Below, piece by piece: positions 10,401-22,400 of a stretch of 64,000 nucleotides of DNA. The notes under the pieces were generated by a model that saw nothing but the letters and a program-made list of their open reading frames with translations, did no database searches and was not told where the DNA came from. Numbering within the stretch: the first letter of the stretch is position 1; each line of letters begins with the position of its first letter. A program made the position numbers and the translations under genes. The stretch is taken from positions 45,181,222 to 45,245,221 of the forward strand of contig CM023540.1 in the NCBI GenBank assembly GCA_013350335.1, written 5' to 3'. The stretch comes from Chimonanthus salicifolius. Lineage: Eukaryota > Streptophyta > Magnoliopsida > Laurales > Calycanthaceae.

Positions 10401-13400
10401 TAGGTCCGTTTTGCCCTATTTTGCATCCCTACCTCTAGATCCTTATCTTAGACTTGTAGATCTAATTATAACATATGGTTTCACCCTATTTGAGACCTAG
10501 TTTTGCCTAAGAGTTAAAAAATAACAAACCTTAATTCCTTTGGCAAACCCTAGGTGGCCCCATAGCCCTATTTCATCCCTTAGGGATTGATTTTTAAATT
10601 TAGAAGACCTAGGATGTAACGACCCGTCTCGCTAGCACAATATTGTCCGCTTTGGGTCTACACTCGGACCCGCACGACTTTGCTTTGGTGAGCCAACTCA
10701 CTGTTGCTCCCAAAAGGCCTTGTCCGGGTATCAAAGTACACAGCGGCGCAATATTGTCCTCTTTGGGCCCTTGGGTAGAGCCTCGCTCCATGCTCGACAA
10801 CCCTCAAGGTTTTGTTCCTAGCACATGGCCCATACATGCTCATTCTTGCCTAGGAGGCCTTGTGCTAGGAAGGAGGAAGGCTACTACTTATATACCAGGG
10901 AATTTCCAATGCCACTAGTAATGTGGGACTTTTTGGGGCAGGGTATTACAATCTACCCCCCCCCCCCCCCCCCCCCCCCCCCCCTTCTCTCTTTAAAGCT
11001 AGAGCCGTCCTCGGCTCTTTACACACAACAAGCAAACCCACACCCTCAGGCAGAGAGTTGAACTATGCTCTAATACCATTTGTAACGACCTGTCCCGCTA
11101 GCACAATATTGTTCGCTTTGGGCCTACACATGGACCCGCACTACTCTGCTTTGGTAAGCCAACCCACTGTTGCTCCCAAAAGGCCTTGTCCGGGTATTAG
11201 AGTACATAGCGGCACAATATTGTCCTCTTTGGGCCCTCGGGTAGAGCCTCGCTCCATGCCCAGCAACCCTCAAGGTTTTGTTTCTAGCACAAGGCCTTTT
11301 GGGAGCAACAGTGGGTTGGCTCTCCAATTGAAAGCCATGCGGGCCGTGTGTAAGGCCTAGAACAGACAATATTGTGCTAGCGGGACGGATCGTTACATAG
11401 GACATGATTGGGTATGATTTAATTAGTCTTTTGAGGGATTTTGCGTTGAATCAATACAACCTTAAGGGCTTTATGTGTATATGTCATTCTTCTCTTTGAA
11501 TCTCTTTGATTAATTGTCTATGTGAATTTGCATAGTTTTTGTTATATTCTTTGTTAAATATTAATTTCTCTGGGTTTTACGTGGGTTTTCCACACGTAAA
11601 TTAAAAAAAAAAAAAATATTAATTTCTCTCTAATATCTTATGTGAATCATGGATATAGATTGCAAGCCATTTTAGGATTTTATCGTACACATTTTGCATT
11701 CTTATTTAGGCATGCATCTATCATTTAGATCTAGGATTTCCAATATTTTGACTTTTCCTACTTAGGTTTTGATGCAGCACAGAAAAAGCCGGGAAAACCC
11801 TGCTAAGAAAGCCACCGAAGTTGAAGAATGCAAACTTGGAAAATTCTATTTTTAATTTCCTTTCTTTTGTTATTTTTTTTTTCTATTTTCCTTTTTATTT
11901 CCATTTTCGTTTTTAGTGTTATTTCTATTTTTAGTTAGAGGGTTATTCTATAAAACCCCTTTTGGGTATTGTAAATTCAACAATGGATTAATTAATTGAA
12001 AACTGGTTTGGGTTCTCCCAATTACCTCTCTGTGGATTCTGAGTTCTTCTTCTCCTCCCTTCTCTTTGTTTACTCTGAGGTTCCTTGCTGCCAACAGAGA
12101 TTGGAGCAACCCCTGGAGTTTCTCATTGTTCTTTTGTTTCTTAGCAGAAGGACGAGACCCTCTATGGCCAGCAGACGCTACAATATGTGCCTCTGCTGCC
12201 CCTTTGTTGCTGCTGTTTGGCTGAGCCACGCCAGTCGTCTCCATGACTGTAGGCATCCCTCCTCCACGCAGCAGTCTGAATATCTGGTAGGCCTTCCCTG
12301 CGATTCAAGCCGCTGCCCAACCACCCCACTGTCCACATCCCCAACCCAATCTCCACTCGTCCATCTCTTCACGTTTCTCTCTCAACCATCGCCCACCACA
12401 ATCCAGATCCATAGCACCCTTCTTCTACCTCTTTTGCCCGAATCCAGACCTCTCCTTACTGCTTTCACCGTCCCACACAATCATCCAGTATCTGCCAAAC
12501 CCTTCATCCCTTTCTTTCTTTTCCCAACCAACCACTACCTTGTCCTTTATTTCAACATTTCAAACCACATGCCCATTACATCCTTTCATTAAAACCCTAA
12601 AGAAATCATCCTATTGTTTGAAGACCCATTAACCACCACCTTGATCGTACACGATCCTTGTCCCATTAGATCCATATTTCCCTATTCTTTATTTTACAAA
12701 TTAAAGTCCCATTAACCCATTTACAATTTCCATGAATCCCACTTATTAACCCATTCAATGCATTTAATACCCATAATTTACCCATTTAAACCGAACCCGT
12801 CCAAATTACCCACACCTGATCCTACCCGCTGCGTCAGGTTTGGTATCAAAGATTGCCCTGCGTCAGATTTTGGTATCAGATCTTGTCATGCGCCACCATG
12901 CTTCTTTGCTATTTCTTTTTTCTTTTGTTTAAGCTCCATCTTCAAAAGCATGGTGCCTTTTTTGTATCCATAACATGTTTCGACTTGCTTGTACAAATTA
13001 TTTCTTAATAAAATTGTTAAATGTTATAAAAGGTGGACCCATCCTTATTCCTCGAATGGTGCATGGATATTCACAATAAAACAAACAACAACAAAAGCAT
13101 GAACAATTAAAACCTATATAAAGAACTCAAAAGGCATTGTGTGTGGACCTCAATCACATGTTTATATATATATATATATATATATTGAATGATGATGATA
13201 GATTTAAGTTGAAGGAAACCCAGCATAATATACAACAACAAAGCCCAAACATTCAAGAAATGTATTTTCTTCAATAATCAAACCTAGAGACCTAGGTTTG
13301 TTTTCTTTAATTCATTCTAATGTTTGGACGTCTACCGTTATTGTGGATTTTGCTATTATGCTTGTTTTGTTGATGATGTTTCTTATATGACATGGATATA

Positions 13401-16400
13401 TCTTCTAAAAACAAAGGAAGAAGTACATTCCAAATCTTTTCAGGAATGGGTGACTACTCAGTTCAATGTACCCAATGAAATTTTTAGAAAAGTGATAATG
13501 GTGGAGAATATACTTCTCATTCCTTCTTGCAGTATCTTCAAGACGAAGTACTTCATTCCAAATCTTTTCAGGAATGGGTGACTACTCAGATCAATGTACC
13601 CATTGAAATTTTTAGAAAAGTGATAATGGTGGAAAATATACTTCTCATTCCTTCTTGCAGTATCTTCAAGACGAAGGAATTACCTCTCAAAGTTCATATC
13701 CTCATACTCTGCAGTAAAATGGAATAGTAGAGTAAAAACATCAACATTTGTTGGAACTCACTTGTGCTTCGCTTTTCCAAATGAAGGTACCCGTTACTTA
13801 TTGGTGTGATGCTTTGTTAATTGCAAATTATTTAATCAATTGCCTTCCTATTCCTATGCTAGATAATTAGTCCCCAGTTGATATATTTTCTTCTATATAT
13901 GCCATTCCTTTGTGAACGTTTGGTTATGTTTGCTTTGTTCACAATTTTGATCCTCAGCATCATAAATCTTTGTTGGCTATTCTCCATCCACCAAAGGGTA
14001 TAAATGCATTGACCCTATTACCTGCCGAAAATTTGTCACTATAGGTGTAACCTTTTTTTAACATGTTTTTTATTTTGACATCACAAAACCTAGCCATAAT
14101 AATCCATCATTAGTACTTACAATCTCCTTCCAGGATATTCTTGTGCTTCCTACTTCTTCCCTTCATTTACAAATGTGTCATCGACAAGATAATAAACACA
14201 TCATGTTTCCTAATTTGGATCACCAAACTTCATATTCTAATCCAACTCCAACTACTTCGATAGGTAATACCTCAATTAATGACTTACCTATTGTTCTTCA
14301 CAAAGGTAAATGTGCTTGTACTAAACATCCATTGAGCATTATACTTCTTATTAGGCCTCTCTTGATATTGTTCCAATTCCAAAACGGAATTTGTAGCATT
14401 ACCACATCCTAAGTGGAAAGCATCTTTGGAAACAGAAATGGTGGCCCTAGAAAAAACCAAACTTGGGAGATGACTGATCAACCCCATGGCAATAGTCGTA
14501 TTGGATGAAAGTGGATCTTCACTCTAAAACATAATCTTTGCTGATTCTATAGCCCTATATAAAGCAAGGTTAGCTGCCCAGGGGTTTACATAGACATATG
14601 GTGTGGATTACTTGGAGACTGTTGCACCTGTTGCAAAAATTGACCGTTCTTCGCATCATTTTGGCTATTGCTACCCATTTTGACTGGCCATTACATCAAC
14701 TTGATGTGAAAAATGCACTTCTCCATGTTGATCTTCTTGAAGAAGTATACATGATGCCTCCTTCGGGACTTATTAAATGAGGGGAGATTGGGAAAGCATG
14801 CCGACTAAAGAAGTCTATCCATGGCTTAAACAATCGCCTCAAGCTTAGTTTGACAAGTTTAGTTAAGCTATCATTTCTATGGGTTTAAAATATGTCATAT
14901 AGATCACTCTATGTTTTTCCTATGTCGCGATGGAAAAGGGATGTTTGTAACTGTTTATGCTGATGATGTTATCATTATAGGAAATTATGCAACTTCCATT
15001 CAGTATCTCAAGACTCAGCTTGACCTTTGAAATTAAGGATTTAGGCCCACTTAAATATTTTCTTGGTATAGGGATGGCGTGCTTTAAGAAAGGCATATAT
15101 CTTTCTTAGCGAAATATGCACTTGATCTTCTTCAAGATATGGGGTACCTTGCTTGTAAGCCAATTGAGACCAATTTGATCCAACTTTTAAATTGCATCAT
15201 GATGATGGAGAACCACTGACTGATCCACAGTTTATCAACAACTTGTTGGGAAATCGATTTATCTGACAGTCACTCATCCAAATTTATCATATGTTGTTGG
15301 TGTTGTTAGTCAATTCATGCACACTCCTCATACTTCTCACCTTGATGCTCTCTTTCAAATTCTTTGTTATTTAAAGAGCTCACACGAAGTGGTCTTTTGT
15401 TGGTCAAACATGATCATCTTAATCTTCATGGTTATTCTGATGTCGACTGGGCAGGGTCTCCTAATGATTGACGTTCATCATTTGGTTATTACATATCTCT
15501 TAGTGGCAATTGTCTTGGTGTGATAAAAAATAGATTGTTGTTGTTTGATCTAGTGCTGAAACAGAGTATCGTGCAATAACCAATACATCCGCTAAATTTT
15601 TCTGGTTACAAAACCTCCTCTATGAATTGGAATTCCATAAATCTAGACCAATGACTCTTTTTTGTTACAATAAAGTTGTTATTCATATCGCTTCAAATTA
15701 TGTGTTTCATGAACAAATAAAGCATATTGAAGTCGATTGTCATTTCATTCAAAACTTGGTCAAAGACAAGGCGACTGCTACTCCTTATCTCCAATCTAAA
15801 GATCAATTAGCTAATATCCTTAAGAAGACAATGTCTAAATCTCAACTTCAAATTCATCTTGGCAAGCTAGGCTTGATCAACATCTTTGCACCAGCTCGAG
15901 GGGGAGTATTATGAAGTATCATTTCCTCTATGTCTGCAAGAAGAACCACTTCATGTACTCTTGTAGGTATGGTAGTCCATAGTATTGATGTTGTATGTGC
16001 TACATGGAGGAATTCTCTGCAGTTAGGATTGTGTTCAGTAGGAAGAGTGTATTTTAAATTTAATTCTCCTTCTATCCCTGAAAACAAGGATATAATTGTA
16101 TTTTTCATCTATTTAAGAACTTTCAAATATATCTAAAAAATATAAAAATAAAATACAAAGAATTTCTTCTCCTCTCAACTCACTCTTCTTCCTTTCTTTT
16201 CTTCACTTCTCTTCTGCATCTTCTGCAAACTTGAGGAAAGCTTCAAATTTATCTAGTTTGATAATGATTTCTTTATCAAGATATAAAGCAATGTTCAACC
16301 CACAAAGTGAATGATCACTACAATCTGTATGATGTAAACTAGGGCGAAGTTTTGGAGAAAAAAAAGGTAAGTAAATGATTATGTTGATGAACTTCAATAA

Positions 16401-19400
16401 ACACCAAAAGAATCCATTTGTCACGAGAAGCAATTAAAGTTGAGGTCAATTTAAGCTATGGTGGATAATAAAATGATTATAATATGAGTTTATGCTCAGT
16501 TGAGATACCATCATATGCTTCACGAACCATTTGATAGCTAACGAATCCTGAGAAGAGCGTAAGCTACAAGAACAAAAAACACAACCATTTATGAGATTAG
16601 GTTTTCTGAAAATTAACAACCCAACTATTTTGGCACATGTTTTTTTTTTTTCTAATTTCTTGATTAGCAAAATGACTTAAACATGCAACCTCTGTGGTTA
16701 GAACAAGAAGCCCCTCTCAACGGCTTTTGTCATTATGCATTTGATGCATGTTTTCCTAGTAAAACCCCAAAACTAAGCAAATTCAAGAATCCCTAATGTA
16801 GAATAATAGTGTTTGCTACCACCTTAGGACAAGAATAAGATTGAGAACATCAAAAGAAAATTGTTTGCATGAGGTATTAGTAATGTGCTTTAGCAATAAA
16901 ATGAGCATGGTTGTTTTAAAATCAACAATGCAAAGAAATAGCTCAAGATCTTGGATATGTTTAACTACTACTAAAAATATCAATACAAAAACATACAAAA
17001 ATCAGTATGGGCCATTGTAAAAAAAAAAAAGATGGTTCAAGATCTTGGATATGTTTTAACTCCAACAAAAATATTGCAAGCTAGACCAACAACCACACAC
17101 ACCACCAACAGCAACAAATAATATCATAGTTGTCAATTCCATTTTGGCAGTCATTTGCTTTTGCCTCCAGAGTGTAACAATTTAGGTTTTGTCCATTTTG
17201 AAAGAAAATATAAATACATATGTATCTCTTTTTACTTAAAAAAGAGTATTTCACACGATTTTCACTCTCTAAATGAAATTATGGGCATCTTATAACTCAA
17301 ACTTACATAATAGACTAAAATACAAATTAATACTATTTAAAGTGGGAAACATTTTTTTGCCTAATTTTTTTAATATATTAGAATTATGAATATTTAAATG
17401 AAGAAAAAATAGGTATATCATGAAAACTAGGTGGAAGAAAACCAAGGTAGGGTCAAACTTACTGTTTAAAAATTAAAAAACAAAATACCCCTCAAATGAA
17501 CTAGATTGAGTTCACTTATCTCGATAGGATATTAAGTCAAGCAAGTGAATGAGTTGAACTATTTTTTTAGGCGAATTGAAAATGTCATCCAAGTAACTCA
17601 ACTTTATCAGATTTCAAGTCGAGTGAGTTTCAAGTTTTTCACCACTAGTTGAAATATGATAAAATGATGCCAAAATGGTAGAAATGGATTGGATGAGAGA
17701 TTGGACTGCTACAATACATCCTTTTGTTTCGATTTTTGTACTAGAATGAAACATTCCAGACAGAAAAGAATAGGATTGATGAATGTACATGGGGAAATAT
17801 TCATCTGGCATCCCATAAAGGGTTCTTATAGTGAGAGCTCCATGTGAGGCTCACCTATGACCATTGAGGTTGGTCCCTTGCAAAGATCTATGCTTGGATA
17901 CGTCACTTATAAAAAAATGGCTTGATTGAATGACTTCAAATATGGTTTTAAAAGCCCTCATCAACAGGTCTAGGTGAAATTTTACCATGTTTCAATCAAA
18001 TGATGGGTGTAACTCAAGTATGGGATCCAATTCATAGGTGGACAATTGATGTGAGAGGGAAAGTAGTTTATGTCGATATTAGAGGTGCACATGTGTGCAT
18101 GCATGTACACTCTTGGGTTCCTAGTTGAACATCACACAAGCATACACATGCACGCATGTTCATCACAAACATGCATATGCATATATACATATATATGAGA
18201 TAATCTCATGTGCACGAGGAGGTATGCACATCCCCATCTCTTATTAGTTTCTAACGTCGACAATAGATGTTAAAGTTTTCTTTGAATGGTCGGTTTTTTT
18301 TGTTAATCTCTTTACCTTATCTATATATAAAAGAGACTGGTTTAAGGTGAGCGGAAAATTAATTTTTGACTCATTAAATGGTTATGATTTGCTTCGATGT
18401 TAGCAAACAAAAAATAGGAAGATTTGTCAAAAGAAATAGCTAAAAGTAGGGGGGGGGGGAGGAAGATTTGATGTGGTGATTTGAAATTTTTTTTTTTGAA
18501 AGAAGTGGTGATTTGAAAATTTTGACCTATCCTTATCATATTAGTATTGAGAAAATAGGGAAATTCGTGTAATAAAATACTAAAAAAAAAAAGAAGAAGA
18601 TTGTAAGATATAGATTTGACACGTTGGAAAGATTTGGTCCAACTGTATCATATTTTTTTTTTTTTTGAAAAGTCCAACCTTATCATATTATTATCTAAAA
18701 AAAGAGTAAATTTGTGCAGAATTTGAAAAAAAAAAAAAAGATTAAAAGGATTGAATTTAGTGAAATTGAAGGATTTGACCCCATGTTTTCTTTTATGTTA
18801 GTGTATAAAAATAGAAAATTTTGTGCAAAAATTTGTGAAGTAGAGAAAATTATCTGCTAACAAATTTTGACTAATTTTAATCATGTATAGCACGTGCTTC
18901 TTGTTAGTGTAGTAAATGTAGAAGTGTAGAAGGCATATTATTGGGGTAGGGGGATCTATTAGTGTATGAATATTTTGGAATAATTATTCATAAAAGATAG
19001 GGCCCTACCCATAAGAAAAAGAGTTGGAAGTGTAGTGTTGATCAATGTAACAAATACCGCCGGTATTTTCATTTATACCGCGATAATATCGGGAAAATAC
19101 CGGTACCGTGTTAATATCGCGTTTTTAACACCTCAGCCGTTATTATCGGGAATTTAACGATAAAAACGCGTTTTTAACGCGATAAACATTAAAAACGTGT
19201 TAATATCGGGTTAAGTTTTCCTCTGCTGCCGCACGCCCGGCCGCCCGCACGCTCACCTCCCGCACGAGCGCACGGCACGACCGAGATAAAAATCCCTGTT
19301 TTAGACTTTTCGTTCTTGCCTTTTCAGTTTTCACTCCCGATTCTTTCCCTTTCACTCCCGAGTCCCGAGTTCCCTAATCGAAAATTCGAAATCGAAAATC

Positions 19401-22400
19401 CCGATCGAAAAAATCCCAAATCAAAACCCAATCGAAAACCCAATCGCTCGCTGGTGGCTGTTCTTTCCTTTTCACTCCCGAGTTCCCTAATCGAAATCGA
19501 TAATCCCGATCGAAAAAACCCCAAATCGAAACCCAATCGAAAAATCCCCAAATCGAAAACCCAATCGCTCGCCAGTGGCTGTTCTCTTGCTGCTCTTGAT
19601 CCTCTCGCCTGCGGCTGGTCTCTCACTGGTTCTCTCTGGATCTCTGGATCTCTCGAGTTGCTCAACCCAATCTCTCGCCGGTGGCTGTTCTTTGCTGCTC
19701 TCTGGTCTCTCGATCCTCTGTCGCCTGCGGCTGCCTCTCTCATTGTCACTGCTAGTTTTCTCTCGCCGGCGGCTTCTCTGTTGCTGCTCTCTCCATCCTC
19801 TCGCCTGTTGCCTGCGGCCGGTCTCTCACTCTCTCGAGCCTCTCTCACTTCATTACTCCTTCTCAGTTCTCACTGGTTGCCGACTTGCCGGCACCCGGCA
19901 GCTGCTGGTCTCTCACTCTCTCGAGCCTCTCTCACTTCACTGCTCCTTCTCAGTTCTCACTGGTTGCCGACTTGCCGGCACCCGGCAGCTGCTGGTCTCT
20001 CACTCTCTCGAGCCTTTTACAGTAACTCGGAAGTAAGTTGTCTCCAAATCCATGTCTAATTGTGTTAACTGTTAAGCTCCTTTCACTTAAAAGAATTATT
20101 ACTGCCTACCAGCTTGTTAGCTAGTAATTGACCGTGCTTGGACTAATCCCATTTTTAAAAAGCCCAACTTGCACCAATCACCAGTTCACCACTAGCATCA
20201 CTATTAAAACAATGCCTTCGTACTTATTTTGTATCGTGTAGGTTGAATTTTTTTATATTTAAAGTGTATGGATTTTTTAATTTTTTAACAAGAGACTGAT
20301 CAATATGTTAAAAGTTATAAAGTTGATAGAAATATGTGAGATTGAACCATTTATCATAAAACTGATAGATTTATAAACTTGATAGAAATAATTTTTTAAC
20401 AAGAGACTGATCAATATGCAATAGTTATATTAGTGTAAAACTGTAAAATGTAAATAGTATTTTCTTTTCATGACAAGATAAACTAGGAACAGCTTGACAA
20501 CATTTATCTGAAATAGTTAAGAGTATGGGTCCATCACCAACTTGAATTGTTTTTCTCATGATGCTGTTCAGGCTTTGGTTGGAATTTGGAAAGCACACTT
20601 GATTTTTTTCTTGTGTTATCAATTGTTTGTTTATTATTTTCTAAACTTTATGTTCGTATTTTTTCTAGATCTTTGTGTCCATTTTTCATCGAAAATGCCT
20701 CGACAAAGAGATCTATTATGGCAATATGGAGAGGAATTGGGTGAAAATAAGTTAAAGTGTAAATTTTGTGAAGAAGTTTTTGGCGGTGGTATCACACGTT
20801 TTAGAAACCATTTGGCAAAAAGGACATTGCATGATGTAAAAATGTATGATAAAGTTCCAGAGAATGTTTGTGAAATGGCGAAGGATGCAATATCGTTTAA
20901 AGAGAGAACAAAAAGGCATAGAGGAAGTGTGTTGTCTGTTGGATCTACTTGCACAGGAGAAAGTTTGACATCATCGGTTGCTTTTCCGTCTTCCTCGGGA
21001 CAACAATTGGTTGATACCATGATTAAAAAACATGACAAGGATCATGTTGACAACTTAATATGTAGAAGCATGGTGATGAACAACCTCTCCTTTAATTTGT
21101 TAAGGTCTGAAGAATACAGAGAAGCAATCCATGCCGCTATAGCATATGGGCCCACTTATGTCCTTCCTAGTAGTGAAACTTTAAGGACTAAGTTGTTGAA
21201 AAATGTGAAAGATGTAGCAATATCATATGTAAATGATATTAGGAAGAATTGGAAGACAAGTGGATGCACACTTATGTCCGACACATGGACAGATATGAAG
21301 AATCGGCCCTATATTAATTGTTAAGTTGCTTGTCCACAAGGCACAGCTTTCTTCAAGTCTATATGTGCACAAGGGAATATTAAAAATGGGGCTTTCATTG
21401 CCGATTTTATATCTTCTGTGATTGATGAGATTGAACCAAGAAATGTGGTGCAATTTGTTACAGACAATGGGTCAAATTATATATCTGCAGGAGATATACT
21501 TGAAAATAAGTATCCAAATATTTTCAAGACACAATGTGCTGCCCATTGTATTGATTTAATGTTGGAAGACATTGACAAGTTGCCATTTGTGAAGCCCTAT
21601 ATGGACAGTGCTCGAAGAATTGTTAAATTTTTGTATCGGTATCAACATGTCCCTGATTTGCTAAGGGTCCACACCCAAGGAAGAGAGTTGCAAAGGCCAG
21701 CCACTACAAGGTTTGCAACTCAATTCATTTGTTTACAATCTGTCCTGAGTCAAGAAGATGCATTGAGATTAATGGTTGCTTCCGTTGAATGGAGAAACAT
21801 GCCACAATGTAAAAAAAGTGAAGGAAAAGACGTGGCAGACGTTTTATGTGGTGATGAATTTTGGGAGGGTGGAAAGAAGGTAATCCAAATTGTTGAACCT
21901 CTTGTTAAAATATTGAGAATGGTAGATGGTGATGGGTCTACAATGGGTTACTTGTATGAAGGACTTAATCGTGCAATAGCAGCCATTAGAAGTCTCTATC
22001 CAAATCATGATGATCAAGATAAATGCATGGAAATTTTGAGCATCATAGATCAGCGTTGGAAGAAAAATTTGCATAGTCCTTTACATGCAGTTGCTGCATT
22101 TTTACATCCCAAGTTTTTTTATGAGAACATTATAAGTACAGATTCAGAAATCAGAGATGACCTTGATAAAGTTATCACAAAAATGGCACCAAGAGGAGAG
22201 TTGAGAGAAACATTTAGAGAGTTGTCTCTTTATCATTCTAGAGATCCAAAAATTTTTGGAGGAACGATGTCACAAGAAATGATGCAAACATCTCATCCTA
22301 GTAAGTTTCTTTTCATTTGTTTTCCTAATTTAATTTTGATTTACTATTTTTATAATTTATATTAATTGTACATTGTAATGTGTATCTAATTCTTTTAATT

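Larger units (their letters stand above)
10615..11397 (-). mobile_element. TRIM (small LTR retrotransposon) with a rearranged 5' LTR
   Basis: The element is 783 bp with a perfect 5-bp target duplication (TAGGA). On the minus strand the order is 5' LTR (11397-11081), a PBS at about 11080-11065 (AATGGTATTAGAGC, close to the initiator-tRNA complement TGGTATCAGAGC), a short non-coding middle, a polypurine tract (G29 on this strand) and the 3' LTR (10950-10615, starting TGTAATACCC and ending GGTCGTTACA). No gag or pol is present, as expected of TRIMs. The two LTRs share about 210 bp, but the first ~110 bp of the 5' LTR is an inverted copy of the LTR's own end instead of the normal U3. It lies in intron 9. 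Confidence 0.85.
13230..16230 (+). mobile_element. Degraded Ty1/copia retrotransposon, 5'-truncated
   Basis: Domains appear in copia order across all three plus frames. Integrase comes first (FVDDVSYMTWIYLLKTKEEV at about 13370; MKVPVTYWCDALLIANYLIN at about 13780). A linker follows (DLPIVLHKGKCACTKHP, 14280). Reverse transcriptase follows (DYLETVAPVAKI, about 14606; WPLHQLDVKNALLH, about 14685; a YADDVIII-type site near 14958). RNase H comes last (HIASNYVFHEQIKHIEVDCH, 15676; KLGLINIFAPARGGVL, ending 15914). A GAGGGGGAG polypurine tract precedes the 3' LTR. Gag and protease are missing and many stops and frameshifts are present. It lies in intron 9, antisense to the host gene. Confidence 0.85.

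Noticed and set aside
10615..11397. Cassandra-type TRIM with a 5S rRNA promoter
   Set aside because: No 5S A-box or C-box-like sequence is present in the LTRs.
11996..12592. A 198-codon plus-strand frame
   Set aside because: No domain. It lies in C/T-rich sequence upstream of a primer-binding site and is more likely LTR DNA.
19316..20059. A 247-codon plus-strand frame
   Set aside because: It covers tandem repeats in the hAT leader and has repetitive S/L-rich composition; an overlapping frame of similar length exists. Leader sequence is the better reading.
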